From the NCBI RefSeq assembly GCF_006716425.1, contig NZ_VFOZ01000001.1:5766001-5830000 (forward strand): a stretch of 64,000 nt of DNA. Direction: 5' to 3'. Of the stretch, positions 7,346 through 16,137 are shown piece after piece (position 1 is the first letter of the stretch; each line of letters opens with the position of its first letter). The notes beneath the pieces were generated by a model, which saw only the letters and a program-made list of their open reading frames with translations, ran no database searches and was not told the origin of the DNA. This DNA comes from Actinoallomurus bryophytorum. GTDB lineage: Bacteria; Actinomycetota; Actinomycetes; Streptosporangiales; Streptosporangiaceae. A program made the translations under genes and the position numbers.

Positions 7346-9037
7346 TCAGCGACGGTAGTCGTTGTAGGAATTCCAGTCGTCCTGGCGTTCGTCCTTGTCG
7401 CGGTCGTTGTTGCTGCCGTACGAGTTGCCGTACGGGCTGGTCGGGTACGCCTGCGTGCTGTTGTCCGACGGGTGGGGCGGCGGCGTCGGCGGAGTGCCCG
7501 AGTCGTAGCCCTGCTGGCCGGGGTAGTAGTTGGAGTCCCCGTAGGACGACGGAGTGCCGTTGCCGTAGGAGCTCCCGCCGCCGAAGTCGGAGGAGGGATA
7601 ACCCCCACTCGACGAGCCGTAGGAGTCCGAGGAGGACGATCCGGAGTACCCACCGCCGAGCGGATCGTCCTGATGCGGCGACGAGCCGTACGGCGACGAC
7701 GACGTGTCCCCGCCGGAGTATCCCGAACCCGACGAGCCGTACCCGCTGTCGTAGGACGACGAGCCGTACCCGCCGCCACTGCCGCTTCCGCTCCCGCCGC
7801 CGGTGGAGGAGTACCCCCCGGACAGCGGGTCGGAGCCGTAAGAGGAGGACGAGGATGACGAGTCCGACCAGCCACTGCCCGCCGACGGCGCGCCCCCGGT
7901 GGACGGCGAGCCGTATGAGGGCGAGCCGTACGAGGACGAACCGGAGCCCGAGCCGTAGGACGGACGCTCGCCGGTGTTCAGCGGGTCGTTCAACGGATCG
8001 TTCAGCGGGTCATAGCTCGGCTGGGCGGGTTCGTCCGCGGCGGCCGCGCGCTTGCGGTCGGACTGGATCTTGGCGAGCAGCTCGTCCACGCTCGGCAGAC
8101 GGGGCTCGTCATCGCCGCCGGCGGGGGGATTCATCGACGCCGCCGGCTGTACGGCCGTGGCCGGTGCCGTCGACGGCGCGGGAGGCGCCGGCGGAGGCGG
8201 TGGCTGCTGGGGCTGCGGCTGGGGCGGCGCCGCCGGGGGACGGGCGCCGTGAGAGCCGTAGGACGGACGCTCGCCGGTGTTCAGCGGGTCGTCGCCGTAA
8301 CCGCTGTTCTGCTGCTGCTGTTGCTGTGGCTCGGAACCGTACGGGGCGAAGCCGCCGCTCTGTTCCGCCGAACCGTAGGACGGGACGGCGCCCGGGTCGG
8401 TCTCGCCGCCACGGCCCACAGGCGCGTCGAGGGGGTTCGCCGGGATGGCGGGCTGCGGTGCGGTCGGGGGAGCCGGTGGAGGCGCGTTGTCCATCGGGTG
8501 CGAATCCGGGGCCTGCGGTGGCGCCTGCCCCGTAGGCGCCAGCGGGTCGTTGCCCCGCGGCTCGGGCGGCTGCTCGCCGTTCTGCCGCCAGGGGAACTTG
8601 GGCTTGTCGAAGGTGATGGTCGACCAGTACTCGTCGTCGTCCATCTCGTCATTGGACCGGCCGGACGGCGCAGGTGCGGGGCCCGGCCCGTGGTTGGGAC
8701 CGGACACGGCCGGAAGCGGCGCGAGCTGTCCGGGCGGCGGACCGGGCATCGGGCCCGCCATCGGGGCAGCCGGAAGCTGCTGGGGAGCACCCATCGGAGC
8801 CCCCGCGACACGCATGTCGCCGTACGGCTCGTCCTCGTACTCCTCAGGCTCTCCGCGGCGGCCGCGAGATCGTCCTCCACGGCGGCCACGGGGCTGCTCG
8901 TCCTCGGCCATCCAGTCGTCATCGCCTCCGGCGCGGCTCGCTCTCATGCCGAGGGCAACGAGCACCCCGACGAGAACGACCACCGCGACGAGTCCGAGGA
9001 CAACGATCAGACCCCACATAGCACCACCCAACGCCAT
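7346..9037 (-). CDS. Membrane-anchored low-complexity (Pro/Gly/Ser/Tyr) protein
   Basis: A 563-residue protein with a single N-terminal membrane helix (about residues 7-31), then a short charged cytosolic or surface segment (DDDWMAEDEQPRGRRGG). About 480 residues of low complexity follow: a Pro/Gln-rich half, then a C-terminal half built of Tyr-Gly-Ser repeats. DPLNTGERPSYGS occurs twice. There is no enzymatic domain. Similar proteins beside divisome and cell-wall genes of actinomycetes are unassigned. The start could be either ATG at the N-terminus (7 residues apart). The Tyr/Ser/Gly content resembles prion-like phase-separating domains. Confidence 0.8.
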   Translation of the reverse strand: MALGGAMWGLIVVLGLVAVVVLVGVLVALGMRASRAGGDDDWMAEDEQPRGRRGGRSRGRRGEPEEYEDEPYGDMRVAGAPMGAPQQLPAAPMAGPMPGPPPGQLAPLPAVSGPNHGPGPAPAPSGRSNDEMDDDEYWSTITFDKPKFPWRQNGEQPPEPRGNDPLAPTGQAPPQAPDSHPMDNAPPPAPPTAPQPAIPANPLDAPVGRGGETDPGAVPSYGSAEQSGGFAPYGSEPQQQQQQNSGYGDDPLNTGERPSYGSHGARPPAAPPQPQPQQPPPPPAPPAPSTAPATAVQPAASMNPPAGGDDEPRLPSVDELLAKIQSDRKRAAAADEPAQPSYDPLNDPLNDPLNTGERPSYGSGSGSSSYGSPSYGSPSTGGAPSAGSGWSDSSSSSSSYGSDPLSGGYSSTGGGSGSGSGGGYGSSSYDSGYGSSGSGYSGGDTSSSPYGSSPHQDDPLGGGYSGSSSSDSYGSSSGGYPSSDFGGGSSYGNGTPSSYGDSNYYPGQQGYDSGTPPTPPPHPSDNSTQAYPTSPYGNSYGSNNDRDKDERQDDWNSYNDYRR

Positions 9038-9260
9038 GGTCTAGCGGTCGACGCCGACGCGGAGACCTTTTCCGTGATCACCGGCATCCGGGCCCCCAGG
9101 GACCTAGACCGATTGTTGCCGACCGCTATGACCCTTGTCACACGGTTCGCGGACATCTACTCTCACACTACTTGCCGCAAATGGCCACTCGGGTCAGTGG
9201 TCGTCATCTCATGCCCTCCGCCACTCGGCCGACGTCGTGTCACGTATGTGAACACGCCGC

Positions 9261-9827
9261 TCACTGCTCACCGAACCGCACCGTCATGCGCCCGCGGGCG
9301 ACCGTGCGCTCGGCGATCTCCGACAGCACCTGGTTGAGCTTCGCGCCGTTCGGCAGCGGCACCTTCTCGTGCAGGGCGTAGACCGTGAACCGGTAGCGGT
9401 GCAGCTCGCCTTTCGGCGGGCACGGCGGTGCGTACCCGGGTCCGCCCCCGGTGTTCAGCGCCTGCTCGGCATGGGGGGGTACGACGCCCTCGAGGATCTC
9501 GTTCGCCTTCGCGTCGATGTTGAACAGCACCCAGTGGACGTACGCGCCGCTGGGAGCATCCGGATCGTCGACGACCAGCGCCTGCGCCCCCACACCGGTC
9601 GAGGCGACCGACCAGTGAAGCGCGGGCGTCTTGCCCAGGCCGCCCTCCTGCTTGCAGGCGAACCGGACCGGAATCGGCGCACCTTCGCGGAAGGCCGGGC
9701 TGGTCACGGTGATCGAATCCGGCACGCTGCCGCGCACGATCTTGTTTCCCAGCAGGCTGCTACACCCGCTGAGCGACAGCAGTACGACGGCGGCCAGGCT
9801 GAACGGCCGCCACAACGTGGTCATCAT
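9261..9827 (-). CDS. YbhB/YbcL-type (PEBP, Raf-kinase-inhibitor-like) lipoprotein
   Basis: A 188-residue exported lipoprotein with signal peptide and lipobox LSLSGC, so the mature protein starts at a lipidated cysteine. The PEBP fold is recognised by ITVTSPAFREGAPIPVRFAC, the ligand-site segment ALVVDDPDAPSGAYVHWVLFNI, GPGYAPPCPPKGELHRYRF and the ALHEKVPLP tail. Bacterial members bind phospholipid-like or small ligands, and their function is poorly defined. Two adjacent ATGs (9827 and 9824) are equivalent starts. A 13-bp inverted repeat lies about 50 bp upstream. Confidence 0.88.
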   Translation of the reverse strand: MMTTLWRPFSLAAVVLLSLSGCSSLLGNKIVRGSVPDSITVTSPAFREGAPIPVRFACKQEGGLGKTPALHWSVASTGVGAQALVVDDPDAPSGAYVHWVLFNIDAKANEILEGVVPPHAEQALNTGGGPGYAPPCPPKGELHRYRFTVYALHEKVPLPNGAKLNQVLSEIAERTVARGRMTVRFGEQ

Positions 9828-9877
9828 CGATCCATAGCTCCCGGGGGACGATCGTACGCCGCGCCCGGCCGGTGGCC

Positions 9878-9917
9878 TCGCATTCGGCGTATCCGCGAAC
9901 ACGGACGCCGAATGCGA
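9878..9917. repeat. Perfect 13-bp inverted repeat upstream of the lipoprotein gene
   Basis: tcgcattcggcgt (9878-9890) pairs with acgccgaatgcga (9905-9917) across 14 nt. It lies in the promoter region of the lipoprotein gene, so it is either an operator or an RNA hairpin. Confidence 0.6.
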
Positions 9918-10084
9918 TTTGGTCACCACGAGTCGGCGACGGGCGTTCGGCTCACCTTAGAGGCGGCGGGGCCGAACAGCTGAGTCCAGGTGCCTTTGTC
10001 GTCGTCCGGACGGCAGGTCCGAACGGCCTCCACGCTAAGCCCTGGGCGCCGAAGATGGCGGCGAACAGGCGAACTCCGCCGAGA

Positions 10085-10501
10085 TCAGCGCAGCAGGTCG
10101 CCGATCGCCGCGCGCACCCGTGCGCGCTCGCCGTCGGTCAGCCCGCCCCAGAACGTCCGCTCGGATTCGTACCAGAGCCTGCTCACCGGCTTTCGCAGGG
10201 CGCGTCCGGCCTCGGTCAGCCAGACGCGTACGAGCCGGGCGTCGGAGGAGTCGCGCTCGCGGTGGACCAGGCCGGCGCGCTCGAGCCCGGTGACGACCTT
10301 GGTCACCGCGGGTGCCGAGACGCCGGTACGCGCCGCGAGGTCGGCGGAGGTGACACCGTCCTCGCACCAGAGCTGGGCGAGGTAGAACTCCTGCCCGAGG
10401 TGGAGGCCGTACCGGTCTAGCCCGCCGGCCACGAGCGCCTTGTAGCGCGCCAGCACCCGGATCAGCTGGTACGAGGAGCTGTCGAGCAGGGAACGTTCCA
10501 C
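10085..10501 (-). CDS. MarR-family transcriptional regulator
   Basis: A 138-residue winged-helix regulator. Helix-turn-helix TSADLAARTGVSAPAVTKVVTGLERAGLV is followed by the wing RERDSSDARLVRVWLTEAG and a dimerising C-terminal helix. MarR dimers usually repress neighbouring genes and are released by phenolic or oxidant ligands. The GTG start at 10501 opens MERSLLDSS. The gene is divergent from the SARP-type regulator across about 350 bp, so it may act on that promoter (inference). Confidence 0.9.
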   Translation of the reverse strand: MERSLLDSSSYQLIRVLARYKALVAGGLDRYGLHLGQEFYLAQLWCEDGVTSADLAARTGVSAPAVTKVVTGLERAGLVHRERDSSDARLVRVWLTEAGRALRKPVSRLWYESERTFWGGLTDGERARVRAAIGDLLR

Positions 10502-10854
10502 CTGATCAGCGTAGCCGCCGGTACGTTGCGTGACCGGCCGTCACCCGGAGTCCGGGCATTCCATGCCGGGCCGCGGTGCCAGGCCGGCGTACGCCACAGG
10601 GGCGATGGTTTATCCGCGTGACGGTCGTCCCGGCCTCCTGCAAGATGAGGGCGGCGGGAGAAACCGGGGCGGATCGTCGCGGCGGGCCGGATGAGGACGG
10701 CGAAGACAAAAGATCGGCGACCACGTTGTGCGACTTGATACGGGACACGGGACTCATCGAGATATATCGTGGTTCTCTCGTCAGGCATGGCACGCTCCTC
10801 GGGACCCCTTGACCGGGTGACCCCGAGGGCGGGACAGGCAAGGGAGGATGGCTC
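10502..10854. other. Intergenic region between marR-like and SARP genes
   Basis: A 353-bp divergent promoter region. Open frames here have shadow-like composition, and no gene is supported. An AT-rich near-palindrome around 10757-10772 (cgagatatatcg core) stands out and could be an operator. AGGGAGG at 10841 serves the SARP gene. Confidence 0.5.
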
Positions 10855-13800
10855 GTGCGGATCGGGCTCCTGGGGCCGCTCGAGGTGGCCGACGGCACCG
10901 GACGGGTGGTGGAGGTCGGCGGAGCACGCCTGCGCGCCCTGCTCATCCTGCTGGCCCTCGACGCCGGTCGCGTGGTCGGCGCGGAGAGGCTCGTCGACGG
11001 CGTGTGGGGCGACGAGCCGCCCTCCGGGGCTCCGAACGCCCTTCAGTCCCTGATCTCCCGGCTGCGCCGCACGCTGCCGGACCTCGTGATCGAGTCACAC
11101 CCATCCGGCTACCGGCTGGTCCTCGACGGCTCCGCGGACGCCGTCGACGTCATCGAGTTCGACCGGCTCGCCGCCCGTGGGCAGGCGCTGCTGGCCGATG
11201 AGCCCGCGCGGGCCGCCGACGCGCTCGCCGCGGCGCTGAGCCTGTGGCGCGGTCCGGCACTCGCCGACGTCGCCGAGGCCGGCTTCGCCCGCGGTCATGT
11301 CTCTCGCCTGACCGAACGCCATCTGGGCGCGGTCGAGGACCACGTCGAGGCGCGGCTGACGCTCGGCCGCGCCGACGTCGCCGAGCTCGAGGAGCTCGTC
11401 GCCGCGCACCCGCTGCGCGAGCGCCTGCGCGGGCAGTTCATGCGCGCGCTGTGCGCCGCCGGCCGGCAGGCCGACGCGCTGACCACCTTCGAGGACGCCC
11501 GCCGCACACTCGCCGAAGAGCTCGGCGTCGACCCGTCGCCGGAGCTGCGGGACGTCCACCTCGCGGTGCTGAGGGGCAGGTCGTCGCCGGCCGGCCCGGC
11601 GGTCCGCACCAACCTGCCCGCACGGCTGACCAGCTTCATCGGCCGGGAAGAAGAGATCGACCGGGTCGCCAAGCTCCTGGAGGAGAACCGCCTCGTCACG
11701 CTCACCGGACCGGGCGGCGCCGGCAAGACCCGGCTGGCCGTCGAGTCCGCCGAACGGCTGACGGAGCGCATGCCCGGCGGTGTGTGGCTGGTCGAGCTGG
11801 CCCCGGTCGGAGACCCGGCCGAGGTGCCACAGGCCCTGATGAGCGCCCTCGGCCTGCGCGAGAGGGCGCTGGTGGGCAACATGCGGGGTACGACGCCGCC
11901 CACCACCGACCCGGTCGGGCGCCTCGTCGCCGCGCTGGCCGGCGAGCGGCTGCTGATCGTGCTGGACAACTGCGAGCACCTGATCGACGCGTGCGCCCGG
12001 CTCGCCGACCGCGTCCTGGCCGACTGCCCAGGGGTGCGCGTCCTCGCCACCAGCCGGGAGGCGCTCGGCATCACCGGTGAGACGCTCTGGCCGGTGCCGC
12101 CGCTGGCTTTCCCCTGCGATGAGTCACTCGGGCCGGGGGAGGACGTCCTCGGCTATCCCGCCGTACGCCTGCTGGCCGAGCGCGGCGCCGCCGTACGGCC
12201 CGGCTTCACCGTCGGCGCCGACCTCGACGCGGTGCTGGCCATCTGCCGCCGCCTCGACGGCATGCCCCTTGCCATCGAGCTGGCCGCCGCCCGGCTGCGG
12301 ACGATGACCGCCGCGCAGATCGCCGGCCGCCTCGACGACCGGTTCCGGCTCCTCACCGGCGGCAGCCGTACGGCCCTGCCCCGCCACCAGACCCTGCGCG
12401 CGGTCGTCGACTGGAGCTGGGACCTGCTGGACGAGCCCGAGCACGAGCTGCTGCGCCGGATGTCGGTCTTCTCCGGCGGGGCCACGCTCGAAAGCGTCGA
12501 GGAGGTCTGCGGCGGCGACGTGTTCGACGCCCTCATCGGCCTGGTGGAAAAGTCGCTGGTCATCGCCGACGGGGCCGGGCGCTATCGCCTGCTGGAGACG
12601 ATCCGCGCCTACAGCGCCGGCCGTCTCTCACAGGCCGGCGAGGCCCGGCGGATCCGGCGCGCGCACGCCCACCACTTCCTCGATCTGGCCGAGACCGCCG
12701 AGCCCCTCCTGCGCACGCGGGACCAGATGCGGTGGATGCGACGGCTCGGCGCCGAGTACGACAACATGCATTCGGCGCTGCGCTGGGCCATCGACGTCAG
12801 CGACGCGGCCCTGGCGGTCCGCTACGTGGCCGCGCTCGGCTGGTACTGGTTCCTGCGCGGCCGCAGGGCCGAGGGGGAGCAGCTCGCCGGTGAGGCGGTC
12901 GCCGTCCCCGGCGAGGGGCCGGCGCGCGCCCGCGCCCTCGCGTACATGTACTGGCTGCTCGGGGCCTTCAGCAACAGCGATGGCGGGCCCCTGGACAAGG
13001 TCGCGCTGCGCGCGCGGCTCTCGACGGTCCTGGAGACCGCCGGGTCGGTCGACCGCGACGACCTGCATCCCATGCTCCACGTCGCGCCGCTGGGGATGCG
13101 CATCTTCGACGGGCAGATCGAGGAGGCCCTCGCCGACCTGGAGACGCTGCGCTCCGCGCGTGACCCCTGGCTGCGGGCGGTCGGCCACACGGTCCGCGGG
13201 CACGCGCTGATCAACCTGGGCCGGGTCGAGGGCATCGACGAGGTCTTCGCCACCGCGCTGGCGGCGTTCCGCGACCTCGGCGAGCGATGGGGCCTGTCGC
13301 TGACGCTGACCGGAATGGCCGAGGTCACGCTCTGGAAGGGGGAGCCGCTGGTCGCCAAGTCCTATCTCGAGGAGGCTCTCGGCTACTCCGTGGACTTCGG
13401 CAGCCACGACGAGGCCAGCTTCCTGCGGATCCGCCTCGCCCACGCCTACAGCGCGATCGGCGACGAGGCCAGGGCACGCGCCGAGCTGGACCTCGCCATG
13501 CGCGGGGCCCGGCGTCGCGGCGCTCCGGAGGACCTCGCCTATGTCGCGTTCACGCTGGGGGAGTTCGCCCGGCGCGACGGCGACCTGGTGGCCGCCCGAC
13601 GCCATCTGGAGGAGGCCGTCGCCCAGGTCGCGGTCAACGGGCCGCCGCAATTCGGCGCCATGATCAACTCTCAGCTCGGACTGGTGCACGCGCTGGAGGG
13701 TGACCTCTCCGCAGCGCTCACCCGGCACACCGAGGCGCTCCGGCTGGCCCTGTTCGTGCACGATGCCCCGATCATCGGGCAGACGCTGGTCGGCTTCGCC

Positions 13801-14028
13801 GACCTCGCCCTACGCACCGGCGACGCGGAAAAGGCGGCGACTCTGCTCGGCGCGGCCGTCGCCGTACGCGGCATCGAGGACCGGTCGCTGGTCGACCCGC
13901 CCCGTATCGAACGCGAGGCGCGCGCGGCGATCGATGACGCACGGTTCGAGGGAGCGTTCGCCGCCGGCCGGGCGATGAACGCCGAGAGCGCGGGCACCTA
14001 CCTCGGTATCGAGCCCCGAGACGACTGA
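10855..14028 (+). CDS. SARP/AfsR-type regulator with NB-ARC ATPase and TPR domains
   Basis: A 1057-residue transcription activator of the AfsR class. An OmpR-like winged helix (about 1-95, RIGLLGPLEV...VWGDEPP) is followed by a bacterial transcription-activation domain (95-245). Residues 265-540 form an STAND/NB-ARC ATPase with GPGGAGKTRLA as Walker A and LLIVLDNCEH as Walker B. A long TPR-like helical C-terminal half follows. Such proteins integrate ATP and ligand signals to switch on secondary metabolism or export genes. GTG at 10855 is preceded by AGGGAGG. It converges on a DrrAB-type exporter, a plausible target (inference). No biosynthetic cluster is visible in the window. Confidence 0.92.
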   Translation: MRIGLLGPLEVADGTGRVVEVGGARLRALLILLALDAGRVVGAERLVDGVWGDEPPSGAPNALQSLISRLRRTLPDLVIESHPSGYRLVLDGSADAVDVIEFDRLAARGQALLADEPARAADALAAALSLWRGPALADVAEAGFARGHVSRLTERHLGAVEDHVEARLTLGRADVAELEELVAAHPLRERLRGQFMRALCAAGRQADALTTFEDARRTLAEELGVDPSPELRDVHLAVLRGRSSPAGPAVRTNLPARLTSFIGREEEIDRVAKLLEENRLVTLTGPGGAGKTRLAVESAERLTERMPGGVWLVELAPVGDPAEVPQALMSALGLRERALVGNMRGTTPPTTDPVGRLVAALAGERLLIVLDNCEHLIDACARLADRVLADCPGVRVLATSREALGITGETLWPVPPLAFPCDESLGPGEDVLGYPAVRLLAERGAAVRPGFTVGADLDAVLAICRRLDGMPLAIELAAARLRTMTAAQIAGRLDDRFRLLTGGSRTALPRHQTLRAVVDWSWDLLDEPEHELLRRMSVFSGGATLESVEEVCGGDVFDALIGLVEKSLVIADGAGRYRLLETIRAYSAGRLSQAGEARRIRRAHAHHFLDLAETAEPLLRTRDQMRWMRRLGAEYDNMHSALRWAIDVSDAALAVRYVAALGWYWFLRGRRAEGEQLAGEAVAVPGEGPARARALAYMYWLLGAFSNSDGGPLDKVALRARLSTVLETAGSVDRDDLHPMLHVAPLGMRIFDGQIEEALADLETLRSARDPWLRAVGHTVRGHALINLGRVEGIDEVFATALAAFRDLGERWGLSLTLTGMAEVTLWKGEPLVAKSYLEEALGYSVDFGSHDEASFLRIRLAHAYSAIGDEARARAELDLAMRGARRRGAPEDLAYVAFTLGEFARRDGDLVAARRHLEEAVAQVAVNGPPQFGAMINSQLGLVHALEGDLSAALTRHTEALRLALFVHDAPIIGQTLVGFADLALRTGDAEKAATLLGAAVAVRGIEDRSLVDPPRIEREARAAIDDARFEGAFAAGRAMNAESAGTYLGIEPRDD

Positions 14029-14079
14029 CCGCGCCCGCCGGCGTCACCCGCCCTCGTGGGGCGACGCCGGCGGGCGCGG
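14029..14079. terminator. Bidirectional terminator, 17-bp stem
   Basis: A perfect 17-bp stem (14029-14045 with 14063-14079) with a 17-nt loop lies between the convergent SARP and ABC permease genes and begins at the SARP stop. Confidence 0.75.
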
Positions 14080-14100
14080 CCATCGGCCGGGCCCGCCCGC

Positions 14101-14913
14101 TCAGACACGCCGGCGCAGGGCGCGCACCGCCAGCGGGGCGAAGACGACCGCGATGACGACGGCCGAGATCAGCGTCTTGGCGACCGGCGTCGCGACCGGA
14201 CCGGTGCTGATCAGCCCGCGAGTAGCGTCGGCCAGGAAGGACACCGGGTTGACCTTGGCCCACGCCTGCATCCAGCCCGGCATCGTGTGGACGTTGACGA
14301 ACGCGCTGCTGGAGAAGCTCAGCGGGAAGATCGTGGTGAAGCCGAAGATCTGCACCTTGTCCGGCTCGCTCACCAGGACACCGATCAGTACCGACACCCA
14401 GGAGACCGCGAAGGACATCACGACCAGGACCAGCAGCGCGCCGACGACGCCGGCGGCGTCGGTCTTGACGCGGAACCCGATGAGGATGCCCATGGCGAGC
14501 AGGATGCCCATCGACCACGCCTGCTTGACCGTGTCCGCGAGGATCCGGCCCGCGAGGGGCGACATACGGGAGATGGGCAGCGCGCGCAGCCGGTCGAAGA
14601 CGCCCTTGGTGATGTCGGTGTTCAGCCCGACACCGGTGTTCAGCGTGGCGAACAGGGCGTTCTGCGCGATGATGCCCGGCAGTGCGTACTGCAGGTACTG
14701 CGTGGGGTGGCCGCCCGCCATCTGACCGCCGAAGACGTACGTGAACAGCAGCACGAACATGATCGGCTGGACGCTGAGGTCGAGCAGTTCCATCGGGTTG
14801 TGCTTGATCTGCACGAGCGTGCGCCAGGCGAGCGTCATCGTGTGCCGCACGGTGGCGAGCGGGCTGACGCGCCGGGACAACGTGCTCGGCGCCGGCAGAG
14901 TCGCCGCGGTCAT
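14101..14913 (-). CDS. ABC-2 type permease of drug/lipid exporter (DrrB family)
   Basis: A 270-residue polytopic membrane protein with about six helices. It contains the DrrB/ABC-2 landmark QPIMFVLLFTYVFGG near residue 50 and the amphipathic KGVFDRLRALPISR loop. Paired with the ATPase encoded just upstream, it forms an exporter. Daunorubicin-resistance-type pumps expel polyketides, glycolipids or peptides, and the substrate is unknown here. Its ATG overlaps the stop of a 24-codon micro-ORF (ATGA) and has GAAGGAGG upstream within that micro-ORF. Confidence 0.9.
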   Translation of the reverse strand: MTAATLPAPSTLSRRVSPLATVRHTMTLAWRTLVQIKHNPMELLDLSVQPIMFVLLFTYVFGGQMAGGHPTQYLQYALPGIIAQNALFATLNTGVGLNTDITKGVFDRLRALPISRMSPLAGRILADTVKQAWSMGILLAMGILIGFRVKTDAAGVVGALLVLVVMSFAVSWVSVLIGVLVSEPDKVQIFGFTTIFPLSFSSSAFVNVHTMPGWMQAWAKVNPVSFLADATRGLISTGPVATPVAKTLISAVVIAVVFAPLAVRALRRRV

Positions 14914-14981
14914 GCGTCCTCCTTCGTCGGAGAGGCGACCAGGGTGCTGTGCTTGCCGATGCCCTCGCTTCGCTCGGTCAT
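14910..14981 (-). CDS. 24-codon micro-ORF coupling the ABC ATPase and permease genes
   Basis: This reads MTERSEGIGKHSTLVASPTK plus three residues, then stop. Its ATG overlaps the ATPase stop (ATGA at 14978-14981), and its own stop overlaps the permease ATG (ATGA at 14910-14913). The double four-base overlap fills the gap between the two genes in a third frame, so ribosomes could pass from ATPase to permease by successive re-initiation. The peptide has no hydrophobic stretch and is probably only a coupling device. Confidence 0.5.
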   Translation of the reverse strand: MTERSEGIGKHSTLVASPTKEDA

Positions 14982-15949
14982 GCTGAGCTCCCTTCGAGTT
15001 CGAGGTGGGCCTTCTCGTCTTCGGCGCGGTGGCCGGTCAGGGACAGGAAGACCTCGTCGAGGCTGGACCTGCGCAGCGTCAGCTCGGCCACGAGCACGCC
15101 CGCGTCGTCGAGGTGACGGACCACCTTCGGCAGCACGCCGGGGTCGATGACCGGCGCGGTGACCAGATCGCCCTCGATCTGGATGCCGTCGCCGACCACC
15201 ATGCTGACCAGCCCGGCGACCGTCTCGCGGTCCCGCGCGTCGTTCGGGCGCACCTGGAGCACCTGACCGCCGACCTGGTTCTTCAGCTGGTCGGGGGTGC
15301 CGTGCGCGATGACCTTGCCGCGGTCGATGACCGCGATGTCGTCGGCGAGCTGGTCGGCCTCCTCCAGGTACTGCGTGGTGAGGAGTACGGTCACGCCGTC
15401 GCTCACCAGCCCGCGGACGGTCTCCCAAAGTCCACCCCGCGCGTGCGGGTCCAGACCGGTGGTGGGCTCGTCCAGAAACAGCACCGAGGGCCGCCCGACG
15501 AGGCTGGCGGCCAGGTCGAGCCGCCGCCGCATGCCGCCGGAGTACGTCTTGGCCGCACGGTCGCGGGCGTCCCACAGCTCGAACCGCTCCAGGAGTTCGG
15601 CGGCGCGCGCCTTCGCCTCACGGCGCGGCATGTCCAGCAGCCGGCCGATCATCACGAGGTTCTCGGTGCCGGTGAGCATCTCGTCGACGGACGCGTACTG
15701 TCCGGTCAGCCCGATGAGCTGACGGACCTGGTGCGCGTCGCGTACGACGTCGTGTCCGGCGACGGACGCCCGGCCGGTGTCGGGTCGCAGCAGGGTGGCG
15801 AGGATGCGTACGGCGGTGGTCTTACCGGCTCCGTTGGGGCCCAGGATCCCGAGCACGCTGCCGGTGCGCGCCTCGAGGTCCACACCGTCGAGGGCGACCG
15901 TGTCCCCGAAGTGTTTGACCAGGCCCTCCGCCTGGATGGCGTAAGTCAT
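14978..15949 (-). CDS. ABC transporter ATP-binding protein (DrrA family)
   Basis: A 323-residue cytosolic ATPase. Walker A is GPNGAGKTTAV, the Q-loop is in LIGLTGQYASVDEMLTG, the signature is YSGGMRRRLDLAASL, and Walker B is VLFLDEPTTGLDP. The H-loop position reads LLTTQYLEEAD, with Gln in place of His as in DrrA. The C-terminal DrrA-type domain ends LDEVFLSLTGH. It powers the adjacent ABC-2 permease. Q-for-H switch substitution is normal in this subfamily. The operon is ATPase, micro-ORF, permease. Confidence 0.93.
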   Translation of the reverse strand: MTYAIQAEGLVKHFGDTVALDGVDLEARTGSVLGILGPNGAGKTTAVRILATLLRPDTGRASVAGHDVVRDAHQVRQLIGLTGQYASVDEMLTGTENLVMIGRLLDMPRREAKARAAELLERFELWDARDRAAKTYSGGMRRRLDLAASLVGRPSVLFLDEPTTGLDPHARGGLWETVRGLVSDGVTVLLTTQYLEEADQLADDIAVIDRGKVIAHGTPDQLKNQVGGQVLQVRPNDARDRETVAGLVSMVVGDGIQIEGDLVTAPVIDPGVLPKVVRHLDDAGVLVAELTLRRSSLDEVFLSLTGHRAEDEKAHLELEGSSA

Positions 15950-16085
15950 TGGCTCTCCCCGTGAAATGTCATGCGTTGTCGGTCATTACTGTCCACGACG
16001 CCACTGTCATTTCACGCACATCTGCCTGACATCCGCTGATACGCCCCTGAGATGCCGCCATCGTCCCTGTCAGCGCGGGCCTGAC

Positions 16086-16131
16086 ATGCGAGAACGCCCA
16101 CGGGGGCCGTTCCCCGCGGGCGTTCTCGCAT
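16086..16131 (-). terminator. 20-bp stem terminator of the dps gene
   Basis: Arms 16086-16105 and 16112-16131 pair with one mismatch around a 6-nt loop. The hairpin starts 7 bp beyond the dps stop. Confidence 0.8.
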
Positions 16132-16137
16132 GAGCGG

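Noticed and set aside
7309-9337. Several long frames opposite the low-complexity protein
   Set aside because: Arg/Ser/Pro-rich shadow translations of a repetitive gene with GC-rich third positions.
10576-10812. 78-codon frame between marR-like and SARP genes
   Set aside because: No ribosome site, and the composition is not gene-like.
10855-15949. Biosynthetic gene cluster around the SARP and DrrAB genes
   Set aside because: No synthase, tailoring or precursor genes are nearby; only the regulator and exporter are visible.
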